Positions 12,290-24,293 of a stretch of DNA of 64,000 bases are shown here, piece by piece. A program made the position numbers and the translations under genes. The stretch is taken from contig JAJEKB010021880.1 in assembly GCA_022393335.1 (NCBI GenBank), positions 3,716,954 to 3,780,953 of the forward strand, written 5' to 3'. The DNA comes from Macrotrachela quadricornifera. Lineage: Eukaryota; Rotifera; Eurotatoria; Philodinida; Philodinidae. The number at the start of each line of letters is the position of its first letter. Within the stretch, counting starts at the first letter, position 1. The notes under the pieces were generated by a model. The model saw nothing but the letters and a program-made list of their open reading frames with translations. It was not told the origin of the DNA and ran no database searches.

Positions 12290-13147
12290 TTACTTACTAT
12301 AGGTATTAAAAACAGGGAATAATTTTTTGAAAAAATTCTGTTCTTGATTTGACAATTCTTTCGAAGAACCGATAGTTTTAAGTGATTTTTTTCTCAGTCC
12401 TCTAATCAAATGTTGAAATAATTTTGGATCATAATTAAGAAAAACATGACTTTTGTTATCAAATTTTGTAATGTTCGACCATTTAACAATGTTACCCGAA
12501 GTAGAATTAGATATTTGATCAAATGTTTTATGTTGATTTGTAATTATTTGACCACCAACATTAAAAGTAATAATATTATTTTCTGATGAGGATATTTGAT
12601 TAAGATTTAATTTTTTAAGCATCTTTTTAAATGGCTCAATAAGTGAAGGTTGTGAAGGAGAATAAAAGTTAATTTTATTATTTTTACCTAATATTTGTAA
12701 TTGATCAAGTAAATGACGAAAAAGAATTGGATTAAAATCTAAAAAAAAATTTCCTTTTTTATCCATCGGTAATCTTTGTTCCCAATCACCATTAAACATC
12801 AATGAAAGAATTGATTTTGGAGAACGAGTAAGTGTTTCACAAGTTGTCATCATTATTTCACCACCAACATTAAGTTGAATAACATCTGTATTTTTAATAC
12901 ATTTTTTCGATTTGCTTTGACTTGATAGTTGACTTTCATCGCATTTCACATAACGTTGTTGCTTTACAACTTCATCAGAACCTTCATGTATTGATTGACT
13001 TCTTTTCGATTGAATAGTAACTATCGAAGCGTTGTTGTAATTTGCCCATATTATAACAAACAATAGCAACTAATTTATACAATCATATTTTAAATCTACA
13101 TTCAAACCAAATGATTAAATACTTACTATATGTGGAAGAAACGACAT
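12290..13147 (-). CDS. Tandem T1/BTB (potassium-channel-tetramerisation-like) protein with N-terminal hydrophobic leader
   Basis: Two exons: 13127-13147 (ATG, seven codons MSFLPHI) and 12290-13069, separated by a 57-nt GT-AG intron (GTAAGT donor). The 266-residue product starts with a signal-peptide-like stretch, MSFLPHILLLFVIIWANYN, which is formed only when the exons are joined. A linker rich in Ser, Lys and Gln follows. Then come two BTB_2/T1 domains, at about residues 70-132 (VIQLNVGGEIMMTT ... FFLDFNPILFRHLLDQL) and 173-233 (IITFNVGGQIITNQ ... VFLNYDPKLFQHLIRGL). T1/BTB domains of KCTD and Kv proteins oligomerise in the cytosol, so a secretory leader is unexpected; the stretch could instead be a membrane anchor. 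The stop overlaps a perfect GTAAGT, so a further 3' exon is possible. Confidence 0.75.
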
Positions 13148-15418
13148 ATTTATATTTTCTCAGAAAAACAATTTACTATGCTTCCTTTTTTTAATATTTA
13201 TAAAAGAAAAGATGTGTTATCTCTTTTCCTTCTTAGTGCAAACTATTAACGATGTTACGGATTATTCTTAAATATTATGGCAAAGAAGTATACAAGACAT
13301 TAGCGAGAGAGAAAAAAACAAGAAAAAGAATCTTTATGCTTTTATCCAAAACAATATCGTTGCTGTCACAGTAGAATGTATTATCGTCTAAGAACTATTT
13401 TTGTTTGTGCCTGTTTCATTGTTTATACATATAACGTTTCCAAACCAGATAATATCGATACACAGAAAAAGAGAGAAAATTTTGTATCTCTATAGATAGT
13501 TATATGTACATTTAATAAAATCCGAAGATGAATAATTCTATACGAAAAATAAAATAAATAAATTAGAAAAACATGTGTTCATTATAAAAAAAAATAACAT
13601 AGTTATTTCTATAACAAGTAGTGCTTATCCTATGAATTCACTGACCCTTTTGTGAAAGAAATTTAGTATAAGTATTACAGAAATTAATTTCGATTTTGAT
13701 TATATTATATCTCACAGTCTTTTTGATAGCACGAAAACTAGGAAACTAACATCCACTCTTTAGTGATGATCGTTTTATAGAAGTATTCATATCTGTGACT
13801 CATATATAAATAATAATCATCATTTTAACTCATTTCTTCATGGAATAAACCTTATTTATTATATCCATGTTAACCTTTTGAGGTCTAATGGAATATATAT
13901 TTTCCATCTCAAGAATTTTCAAATCTTCTGATTTTTGAGAATCTTGGAGATATGTTTTCAGTAAATATTGAAAACTGTTGAAGATCCGTAAAAGCTACAT
14001 GGATGATAGTGTGTATCAAAAGCACTAAAAGATACATCGTGCCATGTTTTTTTTAGTCTCCTAAAAAAGTCAATTTTCGTCAGAAATTTTGAAATTAAGA
14101 TAGAAACGTAGGAAGATAACTCGTCCTTAGATCTTTCAGATATGATATGATTTTTTATTCGAGACCTTCTTTTTGGCTAAAAATTTTGATGATTGCTGTA
14201 ATCGACTGCTTGAAAAACATGCTTGTTTTCAAAAATACAAAAAATCTTTTCCGTGTTTTCTCGGTTTATGATCTTTTGATCTTGTGACCAAGATCCCTCT
14301 GTCCAAGCTCATTCAGTATATTGAATTGTTTTTTTTTGTTGAAAAGAGCATATCAAGATGTAGAGAACTACAGTTTCTTTTTTTAAATTAAGCTTTATTT
14401 TTATTATTCTCTTTCTCGTAGAGAGAAATTTAGCAGAAATAAATTGTTTGCTTGCTTGTACGTTCGCATTTCACTGATTGACTCAAAAATAATGCGAAAA
14501 CACTAAGGATATTCTTCCTATAACGTTTGACCAAAAGGTTTTTGGGATGCGAAAATTCACTTTTCCTATTAGTTTTTTATGATTTTGCAAAAAAACTTCT
14601 TTTATAAGAAAAAATACTTTTTTCTTTTTCTCGTACAGAAGAGTCTTGCAATCATAAATTGTTTGCTTGATTGCTTGTATGTCCGCAGAGAGTCAAAAGA
14701 ATATAAATGTAACCGAGGTCGAGGAACGCGAATCTGATGCTAGTTTTTAAACATTTTTTGTATACATCAATTTTTTATACAAAGGACCACTTTTTTACAG
14801 AAAAAATTTTTTTCATAAGAGTTGAACGAAGAGTAATCAAGGACGAGCAATTCAAATCTGAAGTCAGCTGCATAAAAATTTTTTGAAGATCAACTTTTTA
14901 AATAAACGACAAATTTTTAACAAAAAACATTTGTTTTTTATGAAGTTTGGTCAAAGGCAGTTGAGGTCGAGGAACTTGAATCTGGCTTTGGTTATTTTAA
15001 TTTTATAAAGGAATAGCTTGACGGTAGTTTAGAAACACGATTTCTACGAGAAAGAGCTGAGCGAATCTTCAGACAATCGTTACTTGTAATATAATTTGTT
15101 TCGTATAGAAAATGCAATATGTATAATTACGTATGTGTATAGTTGTTTGTTCTATGTCACATCGTCACAACTGTTGAACATGGAAATTATCATTTTCAAT
15201 TCTTATTCGTATATGAGTTCAATGCTTAACAAAGTAGATGGCTGCAGTTATACGCCATGCATATTATGATTTTTGAGGAAAAAATCGATTAATGTGATAT
15301 CAGTGAAAATTCTGTCCGAAACATTGCAAATTTTTTTAAGAAAAAAATGTGTTTTTGAAACCTTGCCGCTACCGCGATCACGGCGCGGCAGTGGCAGCGC
15401 CGCGATGGACATCTCTCA
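13148..15418. other. Intergenic region with degenerate internal repeats
   Basis: No gene is supported. Weak repeats occur: GTTTGCTTG.TTGCTTGTAYGTYCGCA near 14445-14475 and 14655-14690, and a ~120-bp unit with GAGGTCGAGGAACNNGAATCTG near 14715, 14840 and 14960. A small GC-rich hairpin (CGGCGC ... GCGCCG) lies at about 15378-15405, just before block B starts. Confidence 0.45.
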
Positions 15419-15461
15419 TTCACACCGATTTCAGCAAAAAGTGTAACTTTAGCACGACATA

Positions 15462-17369
15462 GGACGAGAAAATAAGGAAGCCCGAAAAAAAGAAAGAATT
15501 GATCTCAGCGGTTTTAATTGATAGAAAAAAGATGGAAATGAGCCCGGTTCAAAAAATACAAAATTTATTTTTCGAAAAGAGAGAAATAAGCCCGATTATT
15601 TAGATTTGTTAAAACAGAAAAGAAAAACGCGAGGAAAAAGAAAATAAAGTGAACCACGTATATATATATATATATACGTGTGTTGGAAATAATCGAATGA
15701 TGTAAACAAGCACACAAAGCGACACATCCAAGATCTAACTAACAATATCATAAGGAAAATTCCTATCAAATGAATTGGAGAATTCCCACATCAACAATAA
15801 AGAAGCGAGTATATAGGAAATGCGTATATATATGGGAAGATTTGCGGAATTAATGTTTATATTTTTTTCTACAAGTTATATCTCGAAGATTATGGCATGA
15901 ATGTTCTACATGTACTACTCAAAATAATCTAAAAGTTTTTGTTCGAGAAAAAAATGTTTGTACACATCGTATTGAAGAATATACAAGTGGTGTATCTATA
16001 ACGTATAAATGTTCAGAATATAGAAAACATCTACAATGTCGTTATCAATTGAAAGCCAAGCAGGTAGATGGTAAGTTTTACAAATATCATATTGTTGAAC
16101 TCCTATCTTTGAGCTATTTTTTACTCATTGGTTAGGCAAATTTACAGTTTTTGAATCTGAATTACATGATTATAGTGAAAGACAAGAAAATAATCGTCTT
16201 CCATCACCAGTTTGTACTGCTGTGCAAAAAATGACACAAAGGTTTAATAGAAGGTCAAATTCGTAAAGCTGTGTCAGTATTACATCCTAGTTTAACAATT
16301 GATACAAAAATTAAAAATTTGGTACAATATACGCGTCAGCAAACACATACAAAGATTATTTCTATTGATGATTTACAACTATGATGTAATGGAAGAATTA
16401 ATTGTCCAGCATCTGATCAATTGCATCAGATTTTTGTTCCATTTTATGAAGTAAAAGATATTGATAATATCTTTGTGTGTTTCACTACTCGTCAATTACT
16501 ATCAACTACCAAATATTCTTCAATACTAGCTGTTGATTGTACGTACGAAGTCACATGAACTTATTTACCAATATTCATCTTTGGCACATCAGATTATAAA
16601 CGTGATTTTCATCCGATTGGCTTAAGCTTAGTATCATCTGATGAAACTGCTTCAACGTATAAAACATTATTTCAAGGTCTTCCTACATGGACATCTATTA
16701 TTAATCAACGAGCATATTTGATATTACATGTGATGGGTGATAGAGTTGTAGGTATTACAAGTGCAATGTCAGTTATACCACAAAGTCGTAGATTAATGTG
16801 TTTTTCACATATGATTAGGAAATGTCGTGAACACAGAAAATTGATACCAAACGAAGAAAAATGGTTAAATGTTGAAAAAGATATTGTTAATTTACAATTA
16901 TATTTTCAAGATAATTTGTTTAATCAAGCAGCAAGTTCTATATTACGTAAATGGAGTCTGGACCATCAATTAGATAGATTTCGTATATATTTTGAAAGAC
17001 AATGGATAAATGGTTTATCATATTGGTTTGAGGGGGCGATTTGTTTGGCAGTATCAACAAATAATGGTTTCGAATCTTCAAATGGAAAATTAAAATAATC
17101 GTATACAATGAGAAATAAATTATCTTTGGTCACATTTTTACAGACAGCAGAACGTATGTTAAGTGATTGGTCGACAAAGGCTGCTACAGATGGATTTGCT
17201 CATACAATTGTTTTTGAAGTTGATTTGGAATCAATAGTATTCATGGTTCTTTACGATAATTGGTTTTAAAAGAATGCTCTTGATTAAGTCGATTACTTTT
17301 TTGTTTTAACAAATCTAAATAACCGGGTTCGTTTCTCTCTTTTTTCCGAGCTCAAAACTTATTTTATTC
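15462..17369 (+). mobile_element. MULE-like DNA transposon with 9-bp target-site duplication
   Basis: Flanked by CACGACATA at 15453-15461 and 17370-17378; block A has the single uninserted CACGACATA in the same context at 4632-4640. Terminal regions form long imperfect inverted repeats: CCCGATTATTTAGATTTGTT near 15590 recurs in reverse complement near 17300-17325. The 9-bp duplication is typical of Mutator-like elements. A decayed transposase gene lies inside (separate entry). An alternating TA run sits at about 15657-15680. Confidence 0.85.
15877..17264 (+). pseudogene. MULE transposase, decayed
   Basis: The N-terminal part encodes a Cys/His zinc-finger-like region (FLYWCH-type; VREKNVCTHRIEEYTSG, then YKCSEYRKHLQCRYQLK), followed by an apparent 60-nt GT-AG intron near 16072-16135. 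Downstream come the MULE core motifs: LAVDCTYEVT with a stop in place of Trp, then LPIFIFGTSDYKRDFHPIGL, then VMGDRVVGITSAMSVIP, RLMCFSHMIRKCREH and YWFEGAICLAVSTNNGFESS. These carry the DDE-type residues (D of VDCT, D of MGD, E of GFESS). Inactivating changes include a frameshift near 16250, stops near 16383 and 16556, and a TAA at 17096-17098. The frame then remains readable to about 17264. Inactive. Confidence 0.75.
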
Positions 17370-18304
17370 CACGACATATATATGTTGATTTTATTGTAAT
17401 ACAAAAATCACTGATTCATTAAATATTTATAAATCATTTAATTGATAAAAATGCACATTATACTTATGTGTATTAATCATACAATACGGACGTCAATATG
17501 AAAGCAATTAAGCATATAAGAAACATATGGGCTATTTTCATTTTGTTTTCATTCATTTGTGATATATGAATGAAAATTAATGACGAAGATGACCGACAAA
17601 GTCAACCGCTTTGTCAATAATTGATATCATATATAAGAGACTGAAATTTATCAACTATTTCAATAAATTAAATAGGTCTCTTAACAATAAGTTAGATAGA
17701 ATCTTTAAAAATTTTTTCGTTTTTCATTCAATTGAGTAAGTTTCTTTCATATTCAAATTGTTATTAATTATTTATTAAATGGCTCTTTCTGTTCTGAATG
17801 AAACAGTTATTTAATTGATAATCAATAATAAATTGAATATGAGAGAAAATTATTCAATTGAATGAAAAACACCCACAATTTAAGCATTGATATATTGTTT
17901 TTTTCAGAAATAAATATACTACTGTTACATTGGAACAGAAAGAGTAATATGTTTATTTCCACCCCAAATTTTCACCCAAGCGTGTGAGGGTGAGTGGTGT
18001 CCATTTCTTCTAGCTACTTTTCTTTTAGCGTTGAATTACTGCATTAATTCAACCCAGAGAGATACTGCTCTTGTTGAACAAAGACAACAGAAAGACCTTT
18101 TATGTACGTACATATGTACATACATTGTCTTACCGCTGTTGGCTTTTCTGCCTCCAACAATCAGGGTCTCTCTGGTCGCGCGCGCGCATGAATATAAATA
18201 TACATCAATTCATTTATTTCTTTTCAATTAAAATTACGCAGCAATCAAAACAGAATAATCAATAGCTGAAAATAAATAAAATTTATCAGTTCATTCCATT
18301 AATT

Positions 18305-19218
18305 TCACGGTATTTCAATGTTAAATCGTTGTACTCGTTCGTTTCCCCAATCAGCAACATAGAGATTACCTTGTCGATCAAATGACAATCCTATAGGATA
18401 CTTGAGTTGATTTGCTTGTGCTCCTTCACCATTTCCACCTACAATAACATTTCCTTGTCGTGCTCCTTTAGGCCAACGTACAATTCGATGATTATTTTGA
18501 TCAGCTACATAAACAGTACCCAATTGATCAACTACAACTCCTTTAGGATAAGACAATTGTGTCAAACTATTTCCTTCTCCTTGTCCACCAGCAACAACAA
18601 TACCTTCTTTTGCACCTTTTATCCATTCCATCACACGGTGATTATAATAATCAGACACAAATATTGAATGTTCTCGATCAACGAATTTATAAGTGGGAAG
18701 ATTGAGCTGATCAAGACGATTTCCTCCTCCATTTTCACCTGCTACTACTATTCCTTGGGATTCACCCATTCGATATCTTCTTACTTCATCCTTTTCAGTA
18801 TCAGATACATAGAGAAATCCATTGTCATTCATTGTCAAACCCCAACAAGAGATATTAGAAATAATTATTTCTCCACTAGTTCCATTTTGACGAGGCCATC
18901 TAACTACTCTTCTATTATCCCGATCACAAATAATAAGACTATCTTTCTCTTTATCCACGATCACATCTGTTGGGTAATTCAATTGATGAGTACCACTTCC
19001 TTGTCCATGTCCACCTGCTACTATTTGTCCATTTATTTCACCCGATTTCCATGCCACAATACGATGATTTCCCCAATCAGCAACATAAATTGTTTGTTCG
19101 TGATCCATATATAAACCACCGGGGCTAGCGAGTGTTGGATTTTGTCCTCCAACTGTTTGACCATTCTTATTCCATTTGGCATTTGGAGGAATATCTATCA
19201 AACTGGCACGAAGTGGTA
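18305..19218 (-). CDS. NHL-repeat protein (copy B), 3' exon
   Basis: Minus-strand exon of 914 nt, the same length as copy A (5577-6490). It is open from the splice acceptor (AG at 19219-19220) to the stop at 18305 and encodes about 303 residues. It begins PLRASLIDIPPNAKWNKNG and continues with five to six NHL blades such as QTIYVADWGNHRIVAWKSG and GTVYVADQNNHRIVRWPKGA, ending in RVQRFNIEIP. Several positions that are Trp-Gly-Asn here are altered in copy A (VADWGN here, VAGYGN in A), so B looks closer to the family consensus. The start codon is in an upstream exon not identified. The first Met-like codon of the open frame is TTG and should not be taken as a true start. Confidence 0.8.
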
Positions 19219-20169
19219 CTAAAAGTAAGAGAAAAACATGATTATCATCAAAAGAAATCTTTTATTTCCTTTGAATTATGAGAAAGGACAAACTTCTATA
19301 ATATTGTTTTTCACTCTGTTTGATGTGATAGAAAAGAATAGAGAAAATTCTAAGTTGTTCTAAAGATAAATACTATTATAATATGTTTTACTGCTGTCTA
19401 TATCAATGATTTCTCAGATATAAAGAAAATACAAATCGGAGAATAACTTTTTCTTGATAGAAGTAGTTTAAAATCCTCGAAAGACACATATATAGAACAT
19501 TGTTAAATATCATGTATTAAAATAACGATAGAAAAAATACAGAGATTTCTTGTTCTGTAGTGGTCTTTTTCATATCCGTTGTTTTATTGAAATTTAGATA
19601 AAAAATATTTATAGCTCACCCATAAGATAGTATATTTCTTGAAGTTTTATTTCATATAATTTTGGACAGTGTTTTATCAAGCGGATAGAGGAGTCTACTC
19701 AAAAATGTTATCTCTCTTACTTTTATTCTCATTATTAATAGTATTCATTTTGTCTGTTTCAAGTAACAGCCCTAAGGAAAATCTTTAATGTTTCAGCGCA
19801 AGATTCTTGAAAGATATGGTTAGGATCCTGCAGAGATTCGCTATTTTTTTCTAAGAAAACGACTAAATCCTTAAAGAAGGGTGTAGACAGGAAATTCCAG
19901 GATCCTGTCAGAATTTGAAAATTGGAAAAATAAAAGATTTTTGCTCTCATCTTTTAGAATGTGATTGAAATTCCTGGAAGATTTTGTCCAACATCATCAC
20001 AAGATCTTTGTAGAATTGAACTAGGTTTTCTTCAGGATGGCACTAGGTTCCTAGCAGGATTTTCTACATGAAATATTAGAGAAATGAACATATAGAGTAT
20101 CGATCGTCTAGACCTCCAATGTATGTACCGATCAGCTTACTCAAGCTGAATGTGTCATATTATACTATG

Positions 20170-21474
20170 CAGAGGCGGGCAAGTATGGTCTTTTTCGAGT
20201 ATGAGTACGAGTACAGACGCATAAAGGCGCAAATACAAGTTTCGCTAACGATCGCAGAAAAAATATGCTCCATTTATGTTAATAGCAGAGTATTGAAAAA
20301 ATTAACAATCAAAACGTTTTTTTGATTACCTTCTATTGTCAAATTTCAAGAAGAAAAATTATAACAGAATTGATTATATTTTAAGAAAGTAAACAAAAGT
20401 TTTTGCCAGTTAATTTTTGCTCCATGTGAATGTATAACAAAATCAGACTGAGAAAAAAACATGTTTTATCAGAGCTCTTGTTCCCGATGCTGATAAATAT
20501 TTCAATTCAAGTTGACATAAACATGGATACAGATGTTCTTTCGTAAAAACTAGATCTTCTTTACGATTTTTTTCACATAAAAAGCCATCAAGTGCAAGCA
20601 AGACTTCTATTCAATCATCATATGAAATCTTTTGTATATCATTTAAATAAGGAAATAGACATTTTCGTTTGTGGAAAGAATCAATTTTCTTCAGCAGAGT
20701 ATCAGCATTAGCTTACTCAATTGTGTTTCATATGTCCGTACCGATATTCTTTGACAATTAATAAATCAAAAAAAAAAAGCAAACAAAAGTACTAGAGATT
20801 TACTGAAGCACATGCGCTTTAATGTCAGTATGAAGCTTATTAAGCCACAGTAATCTAAAAGGACCATCAGGGCGTGGAGAAATTAGAAAAGATCACATCC
20901 AAAAAAACGTTCTGACATAGAGTACGAATTGAAAGGTACATCAATTTCAAAATGACGAAGAAGATCACTAAATTCAGATTTAATTGAAGAACTAAGAACT
21001 TTACATAGAAAAGCAATAATTACAGTAGAAGAAGAAAGCTCACCTCCGAGATCAGAAAAAATGTAAATAAACCGCAGATGTCATAAAGCTAATAGTGGCA
21101 TAAGATTCACCTTCTTTTAATAGAGTAGCCTCATCAAATAATCCAAATAAAGAAACAAATTCTTTTAAAACATTTCTCTCTCGAGTATTAAGTAAAAGAT
21201 CATTTTTCTTCAAATCAATCATAATCGAATTCATATATATGATATTAATAGTGTAAAGAGATCAGAGAATGAACAAAGACGATAAAGAAAATATGACATG
21301 GTAACCATCATCATACAAGTTTGTATCACACATATGTACGGATGTATAAGAGCGACAGGAAAAGTCATACACTTCAGTATAACCTTAGAGAATATAAAAT
21401 CACACTAGTTTTTAAAAAATATAATTCATCTGAAATCTCGAATACGAGTATTTCAAGTATTTTGCCCATCTCTG
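20170..21474 (-). mobile_element. hAT transposon, decayed, with 8-bp target-site duplication
   Basis: The ends are CAGAGGCGGGCAAGTA (left) and, in reverse complement, CAGAGATGGGCAAAAT (right), typical hAT-like tips. The flanks are ATACTATG at 20162-20169 and 21475-21482, and block A has one ATACTATG at 8269-8276 with no insertion. The minus-strand frame 21052-21234 encodes LNTRERNVLKEFVSLFGLF and DEATLLKEGESYATISFM, the conserved middle segment of hAT transposases. A frameshift then leads to SSSTVIIAFLCKVLSSSIK. The remainder (20300-20900) is full of stops. Inactive. Confidence 0.85.
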
Positions 21475-21599
21475 ATACTATGTTACTACAACATTCTATA
21501 TTTTAATTGCTTACTTAAATATAAACTTTTATTTGAGTTTATGCAAATAAAAATTATTTAAAACTTCTAAAGATACAATGTCATTCTAAATATTTTCTA

Positions 21600-22862
21600 C
21601 ATGGGCACTAGGAACTTTTTTCGCCCGCCCTTGAGAGACAAATATTCAGAGCCTGGTTCTAGTGTATTTTTTCAAAGTACCCCCTCTGTACATCAATGCG
21701 CGTGTGCATACGAATAAACCAGTCCGTGAAACAGTTTCTGAAGTCGTCATTTGTGAGACCGTCAATAGTTTGGTTTAAGGCATTCAACATTGAGTTGATG
21801 TCATTGAACTGAATTCCACGTAGTTGATTTTTCAGTTTTTGAGAATACGAAAAAGTCACATGGGCTTAAATCTGGAGAATATGGTGGATTTTGATATGAT
21901 TCGACATGGTTTTCGGTCAAAAATTCGTTAGTAATCTAGGCTCGATGTGGCCTTGCATAACCATCATGAAGAATCAGACCACGAAGGCCGGTCTTTTGTC
22001 TTCTTGCAGATACAGTTTTGAAGACTTCTGATAGACAGCTATTGATATACTAGCTTGTGTTTATCGTCTCACCAGGTTCTAATGATATCGACTCGATTAA
22101 ACCAGACTTCATGAAGAAATAGCCGCCATTCGTTTGCCCGAGCTTTTGTTTCAATGAACCTTGATTAGACGTGGATCAGTTTTTGACACCCAAATTCTTA
22201 ATTGTTCTTTTGTTTTGGGGTCATAATGATGAAACCATGATTCATCATCAGTTATAATGTCGAATACACGACGAGATTGATCTTCTTCAAATTTCTTCAG
22301 TGATTGCTGACAAAATTGAACACGTGGCCTCTTTTGGTTATTAAACAGCTGGTGAGGCACACATCGAGCGCAAACCTTGTGTAACTTCAAATAATTATGA
22401 ATGAATTAATTAATTGATGGCAAATTAATCTCCAGGGCATACTCTATTTGTTCGCATGTTGAATGAGAATCAGTTTCAACTATTGTTCGAATAGCATCAA
22501 TTGTTTATTCGTTGAAAGATGTTGACGGACGACCTGTATGGATGGCATCTTCAACACTAAAATTATTTCGCTGGAATTCATTAAAAAAATTGATGACTGT
22601 GCGGTCAGAAGGTGTTTAGTCCTCCCATGCTTGCACCAAACGGGCATGGCTGTTTTTGTATGTTAAACCAATTTTCCAATCATATAATATCATAGTGCGA
22701 AATTGTTCATATGAAAGTTAAAAATTCATATCGAAAATGATGTGAGGGTGATTCGAAAGAAATGAAAAAATACAACGATGGGTTGTCATTATAATAGAAT
22801 AGATGTCCGGAAATTATGTCTTCTAAAAGAACTGAGCAAAAAACATTTCCTAGTGCCCCATG
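21600..22862 (-). mobile_element. Mariner transposon, decayed, TA target
   Basis: The tips are CATGGGCACTAGGAA (left) and, in reverse complement, CATGGGGCACTAGGAA (right), flanked by TA at 21598-21599 and 22863-22864. Block A has the undisrupted TTTTCTAGACGG at 8388-8398. On the minus strand the transposase is readable with several stops: FFNEFQRNNFSVED with HTGRPSTSF, then HKVCARCVPHQL (22390-22350), then the first catalytic Asp in IITDDESWFHHYDPKTKEQ, the second in LILHDGYARPH, and the third in PYSPDLSPCDFFVF near 21860. This is the mariner D,D34D arrangement. Broken by stops and frameshifts. Confidence 0.85.
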
Positions 22863-23442
22863 TAGACGATAAAATTTTATTTCTTTTTAAGTTTTAATTC
22901 AATTTAAATGAATATATTTGATGTTTTTTTAATATTAAGCTCATTTAAAAATATACTTAGACTTTTTATCAATGCGGTTCTAAAACATTTGGTCAGAATA
23001 TTTTATTTCCATTTTTTAAAATTTCAATTAGTTTTAAAACATCTAGTTAGATGTTTTTCAAACATAATGAACACTATAAGCAATCTTATCGAAAGATTTG
23101 CTAATGATCTATTGAAATTCCGTTGTGATCTGTAGATTTCAAAGTCTTGAAAGAGTCCTCGTCTGAACGTAGAAAAAAAATTCAGCGAATCGTTGTATTC
23201 ATACTCGATAGGTTCCTGACAGAGTCCTGGAAGGTTTAGTTTTTAATAGTCCCTAAACGTAAATCTGAAAAGATTCTAACTAGATTCTCGTATTTTCTTA
23301 TCAAGATCCTGATCATACTTTTTTTGTTATAAGTAGATGAAATTCCTGTTCTTAAACAGTGCTTCTTAGAAATGTTCCTATTTTCTTGCCAAAATCCTTG
23401 TTTAATATGATTATCATTCTTAACAGGATCATGATATGAAGA

Positions 23443-23738
23443 TTTAACCCTATTCTTGATGAAATCCTCATAAAATCTTGGCAAAATCTCTTTTTATAAT
23501 CTTGAGAGGATCCTTGATAGGATCTTGACTAAATCCTGATAGAATTCTGTGTTCTCTACTCATAAAAATATTTGAATAGATTTTTGAAGAAATCCTGAAC
23601 AAGATCATCTGTTTCATCTTGAAAAATCCTAGAAACAGGAACTGCTAGAATTTGAAGCAGGATTTTTGAGATTCTGGATCCCGAAGGATCCTTCCAACCG
23701 TTTTCAAGAAATGAACAGGATTGTGACTAGAAAGTGAA
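23443..23738. repeat. GGATCC/AATCCT-rich degenerate sequence, present only in block B
   Basis: A 300-bp stretch splits a segment that is continuous in block A (at about 8970, between ATGATATGAAG and AATGTGG). It consists of loosely repeated words such as AGGATCCTTG, AAATCCTGA and GGATCTTGA about every 10-25 bp. Similar words are scattered through both blocks (near 7090-7180, 19800-19920 and 10510-10620), which suggests an old, locally spreading minisatellite. Confidence 0.45.
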
Positions 23739-24293
23739 GAATGTGGAATATGATAATATTTGAACTCTTTGCTTACCAATGATATGAAATTTTCTCGATG
23801 GACATTTCTCTAGTCGAAAGTCTCTCGTGGGGTCTCTGAGGAGTCCCCTAAAAAATGCGAAATTCTTGAGGATTCTTTAGGAAGTCATCCAGGTAATGCT
23901 CAGGAAGTCTCTACATGAGCACTTCGTAGAGAGCTTTTCTTTTTCTGATTTATTTCTATAAAATACATAAATATTTTAAATATATAACAAAAATACAGCC
24001 GTTTAGATATATGTATATAAATGGTCCTAGAAACATCCAGCTGGTATAAAAAGACAGGATAAGTCAAATTTTGCTAAGCCGTATTGATACTTTCTGCATA
24101 GATATTAGTTACAAGTAACGTTCATCGCGTCGCGATTTACTCATCCCTAGAGTGCAGGAAAAAAATACAGTTTATAAATATATTCGCATTGAATTTTATA
24201 GAAGTGCAAAAGAAGGCAATAGAAAAAAACTCGAAACATGAATAATAAATCACAAATAGCGCTCATCGATACAACTTACTTAACCCTTGACTA

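Larger units (their letters stand above)
15419..23980. repeat. Segmental duplication, block B (carries three transposon insertions)
   Basis: Direct copy of block A (4609-9160). It is interrupted by a MULE-like element (15462-17369), a hAT element (20170-21474) and a mariner (21600-22862), and also has an extra ~300-bp stretch at 23443-23738. Outside these, it aligns with A through the NHL exon and its flanks. Homology ends near TCTATAAAATACATAAAT at about 23950-23980. Confidence 0.9.

Noticed and set aside
15657..15680. TATATATATATATA as a promoter
   Set aside because: It is a simple alternating repeat inside the MULE with no intact gene at a suitable distance.
22908..23135. Plus-strand frame with Leu/Phe-rich product, to the right of the decayed mariner
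   Set aside because: It lies in non-coding block sequence that has stops at the matching place in block A.
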